Source: Flavobacterium ginsengisoli (GTDB lineage Bacteria; Bacteroidota; Bacteroidia; Flavobacteriales; Flavobacteriaceae). From it: a stretch of 64,000 nt of DNA. The notes under the pieces were generated by a model. The model made no database searches and was not told where the DNA came from. It was given only the letters and a program-made list of their open reading frames with translations. Shown piece by piece: positions 27,277 to 36,585 of this stretch (its first letter is position 1; every line of letters starts with the position of its first letter). Location of the stretch: contig NZ_CP121110.1 in NCBI RefSeq assembly GCF_029625315.1, positions 3,481,001 through 3,545,000 of the forward strand. Direction: 5' to 3'. The translations under genes and the position numbers were made by a program.

Positions 27277-27701
27277 AGAAGCTACAGATCTAACCGTTTC
27301 ACACGAAATCAGGATTCGTTTTAACGAAACAGATCCGCTTGGAATTGTTTGGCACGGCAATTATATCACGTATTTCGAAGATGGACGAGAAGCGTTTGGA
27401 CGCCAGCACGGACTTACATATTTGGATATTGCCAAAACGGGTTATACAACGCCAATTGTAAAATCAACTTGCGAACATAAATTGTCTTTGCGTTATGGTG
27501 ATGTGGTAACAATTGAAACCACTGTTGTTGACACTCCAGCAGACCAAAATGATTTACCGATTTAAAATTATTGACGACAAAGGAGAAGTGGCCTGTACAG
27601 GCGAAACCACTCAGGTTTTTTTAGATGCAGCAGGAAATTTAATGCTGACAAATCCGCCTTTTTATGAGGAATGGAAACGAAAAGTTGGGTTGTTGAAATA
27701 G
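27251..27701 (+). CDS. Acyl-CoA/ACP thioesterase, hotdog 4HBT family (frameshifted)
   Basis: Repaired length 149 aa. The 4-hydroxybenzoyl-CoA thioesterase-type core is seen in RFNETDPLGIVWHGNYITYFEDGREAF (quoted in parts: NETDPLG with the catalytic Asp, then GNYITYFE). The frame breaks at 27539-27544 (gcagac); removing one A gives DTPAAKMIYRFKI. It could release the finished acyl chain from its carrier or edit wrong chains. It overlaps the permease gene by 26 bp. Confidence 0.88.
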
Positions 27702-27760
27702 AACACGGATTGCACTAATTTTCACGAATTAAAAATAAAATAATCTGAATCTATTTCTTG

Positions 27761-27779
27761 CAAGGTTTCCAAAACCTTG
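27761..27779. repeat. Palindrome caaggttt/aaaaccttg, left copy
   Basis: CAAGGTTT-cc-AAAACCTTG with taggc after it. A second copy of the same palindrome (28319-28337, with the related tail gcagg) lies on the other side of a single orphan gene. Confidence 0.7.
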
Positions 27780-27804
27780 TAGGCATCCATAATATCGAAT
27801 AAAG

Positions 27805-28246
27805 ATGACACAACAAATCTTATTTGTACTAGTAGTATTAATAGGTGCGTTTTATTCTAGAAAACATGGTAATAAAGCGAAGTCCGATATTGAGAAGTTT
27901 GAAAAAATAAAGCTGACATGGAATATGAAAAGAAGTTTGATTATTTAAATCGAAATGTTTTCTTTGATCTTGAAAACAAAAATTCAGGATTCGATTCCGA
28001 ATCTATAAAGTATTTTTGGAAGAAGATTTTAAAATAGTATTAGACAGAGTTGAGAATTTAAATCTTGGAATTAGTGGTATCGAACCCTGGTTTGATGAAG
28101 AATTTTATGATGTAATTGTTGTAGAAGATTATGGTAATAATCCATTTGATTCTAATTGGTATAAAAACGCATTCGAAAATTTAAAAAAAGAAAAGAAAAA
28201 TCTTCTCTATGCGGCTAGTTATGTTGTACCACTTGACTTATTATAG
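27805..28246 (+). CDS. Orphan protein of unknown function (two frameshifts)
   Basis: About 147 aa once repaired. It starts MTQQILFVLVVLIGAFYS, a single membrane or signal segment, and continues with an acidic soluble part (GISGIEPWFDEEFYDVIVVED). The frame breaks at an A run near 27902-27907 and at a T run near 28013-28017; one extra base in each joins all three pieces and ends at the stop at 28246. No family recognised. It lies alone between two copies of a palindrome and interrupts the pigment gene order, so it looks like a later insertion. Confidence 0.55.
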
Positions 28247-28318
28247 AGAATTGTCATCAACTAACAGCTTAAAATCTGCATAGAATTAAATAAAAAGCTT
28301 AAAATAAAACATACCTAA

Positions 28319-28337
28319 TAAGGTTTTAAAAACCTTG
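28319..28337. repeat. Palindrome aaggtttt/aaaacctt, right copy
   Basis: AAGGTTTT-a-AAAACCTTGC followed by agg; partner of the copy at 27761-27779. It also provides the upstream region of the next ketosynthase gene. Confidence 0.7.
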
Positions 28338-28358
28338 CAGGAGAAATCGAAATTTAAA

Positions 28359-29498
28359 ATGTTAAGAGAAATATACATCACAGAAACAAATTGCATCACA
28401 CCTTTAGGTTTTGATGTTGAATCTAATATCAGCGCCATTCTTAGCGGTGAATCTGGAATTCAGCTTCATAACGATGTTTCTTTGATGCCGAATCCTTTTT
28501 ATGCTTCGATTATTTCTGATGAAAAAATAAACAGTGCTTTTTCAAAAATTAGTACTGAGACAAAATATTCCCGTTTAGAGAAAATGATGATTTTAGCTTT
28601 AGAGCCGATTATCAAAAATTCAAATGTAGAATTAAATTCAAAAACGGCTTTTATACTTTCTACCACAAAAGGAAATGTAACCGCTTTGGCAAATGATTCT
28701 GAAGAAAGTTTCAACAGCGCACATTTAGATGTTTTGGCTAAAAACGTTGCCAATTTCTTCGGATTCCAAACACAACCCATTGTAGTTTCGAATGCTTGCG
28801 TTTCTGGAATTTTAGCCGTTTCTGTTGCCAAAAGAATGATTCAATCTGAACTTTACGACAACATTTTTGTAGTGGCTGGCGACGAAGTTTCAGAATTTGT
28901 TTTGTCTGGTTTTAATGCTTTCCAAGCGATGAGCGAGCAGCCTTGCAAGCCGTATTCTAAAAACAGAACTGGAGTAAGTTTAGGCGAAGCAACAGCTGCA
29001 GTTTTAATTTCGGCGGAAGCTAAAAACGCTAAAATAAAAGTAATTGGCGACAGTTCGATAAACGATGCCAATCATATTTCTGGACCTTCAAGAACAGGTG
29101 AAGGTTTGTTTAGAAGTATTCAGAATGCTTTGAAAGAAGCGCAAATTGAAGCGAACAAATTAGATTATATCTCAGCTCACGGAACTGCAACGCCTTACAA
29201 CGACGAAATGGAAGCGATTGCTCTAACTCGTTTAGATTTACAAAATGTTCCTGTTAATAGTTTAAAAGGATTTTACGGTCATACACTTGGCGCTTCGGGA
29301 CTATTGGAAACGGTAATTGCAATAGAATCTGCTAATCAAAATAAACTTTTTGAATCGAAAGGTTTTGATGAAATTGGGGTTAGTGAAGTTGTTAATGTTA
29401 TTGAGAAAAATGAAGAAAAGAAAATTGATTATTTCCTGAAAACAGCTTCTGGATTTGGAGGTTGTAATACGGCTGTTGTTTTTGAAAAAGTGAGATAG
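28359..29498 (+). CDS. Beta-ketoacyl-ACP synthase (KS 2)
   Basis: A 379-aa ketosynthase from ATG 28359; an upstream in-frame start at 28335 would add eight residues from the palindrome region and is less likely. Nucleophile Cys147 in VSNACVSGIL, His in SAHGTATPYND and second His in FYGHTLGASG complete the triad; the protein ends TASGFGGCNTAVV. Its smaller N-terminal half and divergence from KS 1 suggest a special substrate, perhaps the aryl starter or the resorcinol chains. Confidence 0.9.
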   Translation: MLREIYITETNCITPLGFDVESNISAILSGESGIQLHNDVSLMPNPFYASIISDEKINSAFSKISTETKYSRLEKMMILALEPIIKNSNVELNSKTAFILSTTKGNVTALANDSEESFNSAHLDVLAKNVANFFGFQTQPIVVSNACVSGILAVSVAKRMIQSELYDNIFVVAGDEVSEFVLSGFNAFQAMSEQPCKPYSKNRTGVSLGEATAAVLISAEAKNAKIKVIGDSSINDANHISGPSRTGEGLFRSIQNALKEAQIEANKLDYISAHGTATPYNDEMEAIALTRLDLQNVPVNSLKGFYGHTLGASGLLETVIAIESANQNKLFESKGFDEIGVSEVVNVIEKNEEKKIDYFLKTASGFGGCNTAVVFEKVR

Positions 29499-29520
29499 TT
29501 ATAATTTAATAATTTCTAAA

Positions 29521-30342
29521 ATGAATGTACTGATTGATCAAATAAAAGATCTTATAAAGAACAATAAATTTGAACATTTTTACCTTTTTGAAAATGTATT
29601 AAGAACTTATTCAGAAAATTTTGAAATTAATGCAAAATGGATAAAAGGAAATGAACATTCATGGATTATTGGTTTTTGTAGTAATAACAATTACAATATT
29701 TATGGACTGAATTATAGTCAAGAAATATTAGAAGAAGCAATAAAAGATTTAGATTTTAAATTGCTTCCTAATAAATTATGTTTTTCTGGAAACAAGGAAA
29801 TTATTACTTCAATTTTTAATGCTAATCCGAATGTTCAATATACGGTTTACAAAGACCGATACTTTTATGAAACTGATTTAAAAAATTTCAAACCTTTTGA
29901 ACTTGAAAATATTTTAATTCGGTATGCAGAAAATAAGGATTTAGAAATACTTACGGAATTTAATTGTAATTTTTTTGAAGAAGAATATAAAGGAGATAAC
30001 AATCAAGATTTTAATGAAATGAAATTTCAAATGCAGTTTTTAATTGCGAGCAAAAAATTTATTGTTGGAGAAAAAGATGGGAGAATTATTGGTTTTTGTT
30101 CAAGAATGGACACAAACTTCAAAAATGAAATGATTGGAACTGTTTATATTGATACGCCATTTAGAAATCAAAAAGCTGGGAAATTTTTATTGAGTAAGAT
30201 GACATCTGAAATTTTACAAAAAAACCAAAAATGCTGGCTAATGACAGATGTAGAAAATATATATTCAAATAAATTAGTGGAAGAACTTGGATACAGAAAA
30301 ATATTTGAATACACATCTGGAGAAATAACAAACCACAAATAA
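29521..30342 (+). CDS. GNAT-family N-acetyltransferase
   Basis: A 273-aa protein whose C-terminal half (from about residue 140) carries a GNAT core: FIVGEKDGRIIGFCSRMD, then GTVYIDTPFRNQKAGKFLLSK (read as parts; RNQKAGK is the acetyl-CoA loop) and EELGYRKIFEYTSG. The N-terminal half is not recognised. It is A/T-richer than its ketosynthase neighbours and unusual in a pigment operon, so it may be an inserted gene. Substrate unknown. Confidence 0.75.
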   Translation: MNVLIDQIKDLIKNNKFEHFYLFENVLRTYSENFEINAKWIKGNEHSWIIGFCSNNNYNIYGLNYSQEILEEAIKDLDFKLLPNKLCFSGNKEIITSIFNANPNVQYTVYKDRYFYETDLKNFKPFELENILIRYAENKDLEILTEFNCNFFEEEYKGDNNQDFNEMKFQMQFLIASKKFIVGEKDGRIIGFCSRMDTNFKNEMIGTVYIDTPFRNQKAGKFLLSKMTSEILQKNQKCWLMTDVENIYSNKLVEELGYRKIFEYTSGEITNHK

Positions 30343-30375
30343 TCTTGATTGGAACAATTAAATCCATATCTGAAA

Positions 30376-30993
30376 ATGATTTCAAACAAAACCTACATAC
30401 AATCCTACATCACTATCCAAAACAACGAAATTGTTTTGAACGGAACTTCTGTATTCAAAATTGAACCGACAGATTTTGCTGATTTCTCGAAACAAGCCTA
30501 TCGCAATTTTGAAATGCAATATCCAAAGTTTTTCAAAATGGATGCTTTGAGCAAACTGGCTTTTTTAGGATCAGAATTGCTTTTGGGTCCGATAACCTCA
30601 ACAGAGCAGGAAAATAATATCGCTTTGGTTTTGGCCAATAAATCGTCAAGTTTGGATACCGATGTAAAATATCAGGAATCTATTTCAGACAAAGAAAACT
30701 ATTATCCGAGTCCGGCGGTCTTTGTTTATACGTCGCCAAATATTTGTTTGGGCGAAATAAGTATCCGTCATCAGCTGAAAAGTGAAAATTCTTTCTTTAT
30801 ATTTGACACCTTTAACACCGAATTTATGTCGAATTATTCGAATATTCTTCTGAATACGAATAAAGCAGATGTGGTTTTGTGCGGTTGGGTAGAATATTTT
30901 AACGACAATTATAAAGCTTTTTTATGTACAATTAGTACAGAAGAAAATGCAAAATATACAAACGAGACTATCAATACATTATACAATAAATAA
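30376..30993 (+). CDS. Small ketosynthase-like protein (Ketoacyl-synt_2 type)
   Basis: A 205-aa protein (start ATG 30376 preferred; a TTG at 30349 is open). FVYTSPNICLGEISIRHQLK followed by ENSFFIFD is the hallmark of the short ketosynthase N-terminal family found in aryl polyene clusters. It has no elongating Cys triad and is about half the size of a ketosynthase, so it probably acts as a helper or chain-length subunit. ACP 2 follows after 2 bp. Confidence 0.8.
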   Translation: MISNKTYIQSYITIQNNEIVLNGTSVFKIEPTDFADFSKQAYRNFEMQYPKFFKMDALSKLAFLGSELLLGPITSTEQENNIALVLANKSSSLDTDVKYQESISDKENYYPSPAVFVYTSPNICLGEISIRHQLKSENSFFIFDTFNTEFMSNYSNILLNTNKADVVLCGWVEYFNDNYKAFLCTISTEENAKYTNETINTLYNK

Positions 30994-30995
30994 TC

Positions 30996-31253
30996 ATGGA
31001 AGCATTAAAAGAAGAATTAAAAAATAAAATCATAACAACTTTAAACCTTGAAGATATTGCAGTAGAAGATATTGCTGATAACGATCCTTTGTTTGGAGAT
31101 GGTTTAGGTTTAGACTCGATTGATGCACTTGAATTGATCGTGATTTTAGATAAAGATTACGGAATTAAATTAGTAGATCCGAAAGAAGGAAAATCTATTT
31201 TCCAATCTATCGAAACTATGGCAGCGTATATCAGCGCTAACAGAACTAAATAG
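30996..31253 (+). CDS. Acyl carrier protein 2
   Basis: An 85-aa ACP with phosphopantetheine Ser41 in GLGLDSIDALEL. Acidic throughout. It starts 2 bp after the small ketosynthase-like gene and stands before KS 3. Having two ACPs in one cluster fits separate carriers for the aryl polyene and alkyl resorcinol branches, which is inference. Confidence 0.95.
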   Translation: MEALKEELKNKIITTLNLEDIAVEDIADNDPLFGDGLGLDSIDALELIVILDKDYGIKLVDPKEGKSIFQSIETMAAYISANRTK

Positions 31254-31373
31254 ATTTCAGATTTTAGACTTTAGATTTTAGATTCCATCCTGAATCTAAA
31301 ATTTTAAATGTTTAAAAATCCGTCAACTTTGACAAAGTTCTAAGAATCTACAATCATAAATCTAAAATCTAAA
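31254..31373. repeat. Inverted repeat of the tagattttagatt family inside the operon
   Basis: Words actttagattttagattcca and ataaatctaaaatctaaaat form the outer arms, ending directly at the ATG of the next gene, with an inner stretch ccgtcaactttgacaaagtt. The folded RNA would place the KS 3 start codon at the foot of a long A/T-rich stem, so it may influence translation. Confidence 0.65.
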
Positions 31374-32573
31374 ATGGCAAGAGGTGTTGCAATAACGGGA
31401 ATGGGAATTATCTCTGCGATTGGTAATTCGGTTGAGGAAAACTACATTTCCTTGATTGAAAACAAAATCGGTGTTTCTCGTATTCAAAATATTTCGACTG
31501 TTCACGCAGATGTTATCAAAGTTGGCGAAATCAAAAAAACCAACGAAGATCTTGTTGATGAACTGAAATTAAATGAGGATAATAATTTCTCCCGAACCGC
31601 TATGATTGGCACTTTGGCGACAAAACAAGCTGTTGAAAATGCTGGCATTACCAATATAAATGAATTTAGAACGGGACTTATTTCGGCTACAAGTGTGGGC
31701 GGAATGGACATGACGGAAAGACATTATTACGATTATTTCGAAAAACCAGAATTGACCAAATACATCACTTGTCACGATGGCGGCGATGTTGCCGAAAAAA
31801 TTGCTGATGAATTAGGTTTAAAAGGAATGGTTACAACTATAAGTACTGCTTGTTCGTCTGCGGCCAATTCCATTATGTTGGGTGCAAGATTGATCAAAAC
31901 GGGAAAATTAGATCGCGTAATTGTGGGCGGAGCCGATGCTTTGGCAAAATTCACCATCAACGGATTCAAGACTTTGATGATTTTATCTGACGATTACAAC
32001 AAGCCTTTTGACAATACCAGAAAAGGATTAAATCTCGGAGAAGCTGCCGCTTTTTTAGTTTTAGAATCGGATGAAATTGTAGCAAAACAAAACAAAAAAG
32101 TATTGGCAAGAGTTTCAGGTTACGGAAATGCCAACGATGCTTTTCATCAAACTGCTTCTTCAGAAAATGGAGACGGCGCTTATTTGGCCATGAAAAAAGC
32201 GTTTGAAGTTTCAGGTTTAAAACCTTCTGAAATTGATTACATCAACGTGCATGGAACTGCAACTCCAAACAACGATTTGTCTGAGGGAAGAGCTTTACTT
32301 CGAATTTATGAAAACGAAAAAGTTCCAGATTTCAGTTCTACAAAACCTTTTACAGGACATACATTAGCGGCTGCAGCCGCAATTGAAGCCGTTTACAGTG
32401 TTTTGGCAATTCAGAATAATGTGGTTTACCCAAATTTGAATTTTGAAGTTCCGATGGAAGAATTTGATTTGAAACCGCAGACAACTTTAAAGAATAAAAC
32501 TATCGAGCATGTTTTATCCAACTCTTTTGGTTTTGGAGGAAACTGTTCAACTCTTATATTTTCAAAAAGCTAA
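31374..32573 (+). CDS. Beta-ketoacyl-ACP synthase (KS 3)
   Basis: A 399-aa ketosynthase of the FabF/type II PKS kind: nucleophile Cys160 in TISTACSSAANS, His in VHGTATPNNDLSEG, second His in PFTGHTLAAAAAIE, and SNSFGFGGNCSTLI at the end. Its stop shares one base with the start of the next gene, which encodes a ketosynthase-like protein without the Cys; this is the classic KS-alpha / chain-length-factor pairing. Confidence 0.93.
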   Translation: MARGVAITGMGIISAIGNSVEENYISLIENKIGVSRIQNISTVHADVIKVGEIKKTNEDLVDELKLNEDNNFSRTAMIGTLATKQAVENAGITNINEFRTGLISATSVGGMDMTERHYYDYFEKPELTKYITCHDGGDVAEKIADELGLKGMVTTISTACSSAANSIMLGARLIKTGKLDRVIVGGADALAKFTINGFKTLMILSDDYNKPFDNTRKGLNLGEAAAFLVLESDEIVAKQNKKVLARVSGYGNANDAFHQTASSENGDGAYLAMKKAFEVSGLKPSEIDYINVHGTATPNNDLSEGRALLRIYENEKVPDFSSTKPFTGHTLAAAAAIEAVYSVLAIQNNVVYPNLNFEVPMEEFDLKPQTTLKNKTIEHVLSNSFGFGGNCSTLIFSKS

Positions 32574-33635
32574 TGACGAAGACATATATAAATGGAGTAG
32601 GCTGTATTTCGACTCAAAAAACATTTGATACTGTTTTTTTGGAAGAAGCTGTTGTAAATCATGAAGAAAATGTACTGGCAATTGTTCCGCCAGTATACAA
32701 AGAATATATTTCTCCTGCTGCCAGCCGACGCATGGCAAAAGGTGTAAAAAACGGAATCGTGGCTTCGGCTTTGGCAATGAAAGATGCCAATATTGAAAAA
32801 GTCGATGCCATTATCACGGGAACTGGTTTAGGCTGTATTGAAGATTCTGAAAAATTCCTAAAAAGCATTTTAGATAATAACGAAGAGTTTTTAACTCCTA
32901 CTTCTTTCATTCAGTCTACACACAATACCGTTGGAGCGCAGATTGCACTTTTGCGAGCAATGTAAAGGTTATAATTTTACGTATGTTAATGGCGCTGTTT
33001 CTTTTGAATCGGCTCTTATTGATGCTAAAATGCAAATTGAAGAAGCTGAAGCTAATTCGATTTTAGTGGGCGGTGTTGACGAAAATGGAGATTATACTAC
33101 TTCGCTTTTTAAACTAAACGGTCGCATTAAAGCAGATAATTCTGCTCCGTACGATGTTTTAAATTCTACAACGAGCGGTGCTGTATATGGTGAAGGTGCC
33201 AATTTTTTTGTTTTAGAAAACGAAAGAAAAGAAAACTCTTATGCCGAACTTCTAGATATTGCTATTGTAAATACTCTGGAAGAAAATGAAGTTGAAGCGA
33301 CAATTGTTTCATTCTTAAAATCAAATAACTTAGAAATTTCAGATGTTGATGCTCTTATTTTAGGTTTTGACGGAAATGTCGATTTTGAGAATTATTATAG
33401 AAATCTTGCCGAAAATGCATTTGCTCAAACTCTTGTTTTATATTACAAACATTTGAGCGGTGAATACGATACAGCTTCGGCTTTTGCTTTTTGGATGGTC
33501 GCTAAAATTTTGAAAACTCAGGAAATTCCTGAAATCGTAAAAGTAAATGCTATCGAAAAATCAGATTACAAAACGATTTTATTATACAACCAATTAAACG
33601 GAAAAAACCATAGTTTTACGCTGCTGTCAAAATGA
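32573..33635 (+). CDS. Ketosynthase-like chain-length-factor protein (frameshifted)
   Basis: Repaired length 353 aa. Thiolase-fold sequence without the Cys-containing TAC motif: the corresponding segment reads YNFTYVNGAVSFESALIDA. STHNTVGAQIALL is kept. The frame breaks at 32953-32958 (gcgagc); removing one A gives ALLRQCKGYNFTYV. It overlaps KS 3 by one base and the deacetylase by four, so it is translationally coupled. Probable partner of KS 3 that sets chain length. Confidence 0.85.
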
Positions 33636-34417
33636 TAACGCACAAAAACATATCGCTGTTTTTTATCTTTTTATTGCTTTTATTGTTTCTTCTGAATCTT
33701 TATAATGCAATTCATTTTCTGTGGTTTGTTGTTGTAATTCTTATTTGGATCGGAATAAATGCTTTTGGTTCTGCACGCATTTCTTCCAATTATCATGTAA
33801 AAGCATTTTGCAGTAATCCGTTAGAAACAGAAAAAAAAATCGCGCTTACTTTTGATGATGGTCCGAGTATTTATACGTTGGAAGTTTTAGAGCTTCTTAA
33901 AAAATACAATGCCAAAGCGACCTTTTTCTGCATTGGAAAAAATATCGAAACGCATCCTGAAATTCTCCAAAAAGTGATTGATGAAGGGCACTTCGTTGGA
34001 AATCATTCCTACTCACATTCTAAATTTTTTGATTTTTATAATGCGAAAAAAATAACCGAAGAACTTCAGAAAACAGACGCTCTTCTGGAAAAATTCACTT
34101 CAAAAAAAATCAACTTTTTTCGTCCGCCTTATGGAGTTACAACTCCTTCGATAAGAAGAGCTTTAAAAGTGACCGGACATAAAACCATTGGCTGGAATAT
34201 TCGTTCGCTTGACGGAGGAACCCAAAATCAGGAATTAATTTTCAATCGACTCATTAAGCATATTTCTCCCGGCGGAATTGTACTTTTGCATGATACAGCA
34301 GAACATTCTGTTTTGGTACTGGAACAGTTTTTGCAATTTTTACAGCAAAATAATTATGAAGTGGTTTCGATTGAAGAACTTTTGGATCTTAAAGCTTATG
34401 AAGTTGGACGCAGATAA
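33632..34417 (+). CDS. Polysaccharide deacetylase-family protein
   Basis: A 261-aa protein with two N-terminal membrane helices (residues about 7-45) and a NodB-like domain: LTFDDGPSIYTLEV (motif 1, Asp-Asp), GNHSYSHSKF (His-x3-His motif 2) and FFRPPYGVTTP (motif 3). It is a membrane-anchored, metal-dependent deacetylase-type hydrolase. Overlap with the upstream gene (ATGA) makes it part of the operon. Its role in pigment synthesis is unknown; an amide or ester cleavage at the membrane is possible. Confidence 0.9.
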   Translation: MITHKNISLFFIFLLLLLFLLNLYNAIHFLWFVVVILIWIGINAFGSARISSNYHVKAFCSNPLETEKKIALTFDDGPSIYTLEVLELLKKYNAKATFFCIGKNIETHPEILQKVIDEGHFVGNHSYSHSKFFDFYNAKKITEELQKTDALLEKFTSKKINFFRPPYGVTTPSIRRALKVTGHKTIGWNIRSLDGGTQNQELIFNRLIKHISPGGIVLLHDTAEHSVLVLEQFLQFLQQNNYEVVSIEELLDLKAYEVGRR

Positions 34418-34452
34418 ACCTATTTTATTAGATTAATAATAGTTATATAAAA

Positions 34453-35259
34453 ATGGCTGAAGAATTATATTTTTTAAAATTAAATACTGATGTTGCTAAA
34501 ACTAAATTAATTCATTTTCTGAATACGGAAGATGAATTTTCCTATCGAGAATACATTAATAAACATTCAGACAAATCATTGATTTTTGATTATATATTAA
34601 AAAAAATTGAAGTCAATATTGAATCATTATCAAGGGATGAATTTATGAGTATCTTTTATTGGCTTTACAGAAGGATTGAATCTCTAGATTCTAATTTAAA
34701 TTATACTGACCAGGAAGAAAAGTTTCATAATGAATTGAGTAATTACGGAATGGAATTATTTTTTGAAATACCTTCTAAAACACCAGTCAGAAAATTTCAT
34801 AGTGTTTTAGACGATTACGAATGCCAAACAAGAGATTTAGAATTTATATGCAAATCAGAAGAATTTAATGATTTTCTAAAATATGCGATCTGCTTTACCA
34901 GGGAACTATATCTTTTTCTAAATAAATATTATTATGAAGATGAAAATGAATCAGAAATTCAAAAAGAAATTGATAAAATAAACTTCAATTATGGAAAACA
35001 TTATCATGAATTAGCCTTAAAAAAATTTATGACTACCTATGAATATAATTTGGAAACGATAAATTCATTACCTCCTTTATTAGAATTTAGAAGAAATACT
35101 ATGCATTTACCTTCCGTTTCTTATCCAGATGAACTTAGTGATTTATTAGATAGAGAAAATGATTTAATTGATTTAGCAGGCAGTTATTATTATTTCTTAG
35201 ATCTAAAAGAAAAATTAGGTGATTATTGTGGTACAATTTTAAGGTTGCACTCTTTTTAA
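34453..35259 (+). CDS. Orphan protein of unknown function
   Basis: A 268-aa acidic, strongly helical protein rich in Glu, Leu, Tyr and Phe, with no signal peptide, membrane helix or motif I recognise. It is more A/T-rich than the flanking genes and has spacers of 35 and 61 bp where most pigment genes overlap or nearly touch. It is probably an accessory insertion in the cluster rather than a biosynthetic gene. Confidence 0.7.
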   Translation: MAEELYFLKLNTDVAKTKLIHFLNTEDEFSYREYINKHSDKSLIFDYILKKIEVNIESLSRDEFMSIFYWLYRRIESLDSNLNYTDQEEKFHNELSNYGMELFFEIPSKTPVRKFHSVLDDYECQTRDLEFICKSEEFNDFLKYAICFTRELYLFLNKYYYEDENESEIQKEIDKINFNYGKHYHELALKKFMTTYEYNLETINSLPPLLEFRRNTMHLPSVSYPDELSDLLDRENDLIDLAGSYYYFLDLKEKLGDYCGTILRLHSF

Positions 35260-35320
35260 TAATTACTACTTAAGTCAAGTAGATTTTAAAACCAAATATC
35301 TGTTAAAATTTGTAACAAAT

Positions 35321-35947
35321 ATGAAAACTAAAATAGCACTACTCATTCTATTTATTTCAGGCAATTTGTTCGCACAGGAACAAAAAATGACCGATGCCGA
35401 AATTGCTTCTTTTAAACAAGACGTAAATGTGGTGGCCAAAAAAATCAAAACGTTGACGACTGATTTTGTTCAGTATAAACATTTAGATTTTTTATCAAAA
35501 GACATTGAAACTTCAGGAAAAATGGTTTTTAAAGAACCAGCTTTGCTTCAATGGCAATATAAAAAACCATATAACTATAGCATCACTTTCAAAAACGGAA
35601 AAATCCTAATTAACGATGAAGGAAAGAAAAGTGCCGTTGATATTGGAAACAGTAAAATCTTTGCGCGAATTAATAAATTGATCGTGGGAAGTGTGAGCGG
35701 AAATATGTTTGATGATAAAGAATTTACGATTTCGTATTTTAAATTGAAAGGTCAGAATCTGGCAAAATTTGTTCCGAAAGATGCGACGCTTAAAAAATAC
35801 ATTAAACAAATCGAACTGACTTTTGACAAAGAAGAGGCAACAGTTGTTCAGGTAAAACTGCTAGAATCATCTGAAGATTATACCCGAATTGTACTTAAAA
35901 ATAAAGTGATCAATGCAAAAATCGACGATTCAGTTTTTAGTAATTAA
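35321..35947 (+). CDS. Outer membrane lipoprotein carrier LolA-like protein
   Basis: A 208-aa periplasmic protein with signal peptide (MKTKIALLILFISGNLFAQ) and the LolA-like core: DFVQYKHLDFLSKDIETSG, FKEPALLQWQYKKPYNYSIT and DGKK-type strands. LolA relatives are regular members of aryl polyene clusters, where they are thought to carry the hydrophobic product across the periplasm. It overlaps the next gene by 35 bp. Confidence 0.9.
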   Translation: MKTKIALLILFISGNLFAQEQKMTDAEIASFKQDVNVVAKKIKTLTTDFVQYKHLDFLSKDIETSGKMVFKEPALLQWQYKKPYNYSITFKNGKILINDEGKKSAVDIGNSKIFARINKLIVGSVSGNMFDDKEFTISYFKLKGQNLAKFVPKDATLKKYIKQIELTFDKEEATVVQVKLLESSEDYTRIVLKNKVINAKIDDSVFSN

Positions 35948-36548
35948 TTGCTTTCTGGCAATTGTTTTAATTTCTTGTGGCTCGGTCACAAAAAATTATA
36001 CGCCTAAAAAATTAGACAAAACGTCTTATACCGTTCCGTATTTTTCAGACTCAAAAACCGATTATGTTTATAAAACCAACATCAGTGTTTACGGGAATGA
36101 ACTGTCTGGAATTTTCATTGCCAAGAAAATAAACGACACTACGCATCGAATAGTTTTTACAACCGAATTCGGAAATAAATTAATGGATTTTGAAATCTCA
36201 GAAACCGATTTTAAAGTCAATTCTATTGTATCAGAATTAAATCGAAAAATCTTGATTAATACTTTAAAAGAAGATTTTCGATTGCTTTTAAAGAAAGAAT
36301 ATTCGATTCAAGAGCAATTCGAAAATGAATCGGCAGACATATATAAATCGGCAGATGGCAAGCGTGACAATTATATTTTCATCTCCCAAAAAGATCAGAA
36401 ATTAGAAAAGATCGTTCATGCTTCTCAAACAAAAGAAAAATTTACACTGCTTTTCAGTTCAGAAAACAATATTTTTGCCGAAAAGATTCAGATAATTCAT
36501 CAGAATATTAAATTGAAAATTGAACTGAATTATTTCAAATCAGAATAA
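35913..36548 (+). CDS. Lipoprotein of unknown function, paired with LolA
   Basis: A 211-aa lipoprotein: short signal peptide ending in LISCGS with the lipidated Cys at about residue 22. The mature part is beta-rich (SVYGNELSGIFIAKK, ITFTTEFGNKLMDFE-like). The start ATG lies inside the LolA gene, giving a 35-bp overlap that couples translation. LolA and this protein may form the periplasmic/outer-membrane part of pigment transport, by analogy with LolA-LolB. It is about the size of LolB, but I see no firm LolB motif. Confidence 0.8.
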   Translation: MQKSTIQFLVINCFLAIVLISCGSVTKNYTPKKLDKTSYTVPYFSDSKTDYVYKTNISVYGNELSGIFIAKKINDTTHRIVFTTEFGNKLMDFEISETDFKVNSIVSELNRKILINTLKEDFRLLLKKEYSIQEQFENESADIYKSADGKRDNYIFISQKDQKLEKIVHASQTKEKFTLLFSSENNIFAEKIQIIHQNIKLKIELNYFKSE

Positions 36549-36585
36549 AAACTTAAACTAATCCTAAACTTAAACCAAACCCAAA

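Noticed and set aside
27513..27701. Independent small gene after the thioesterase
   Set aside because: It is the C-terminal half of the thioesterase, separated by a one-base insertion at 27539-27544.
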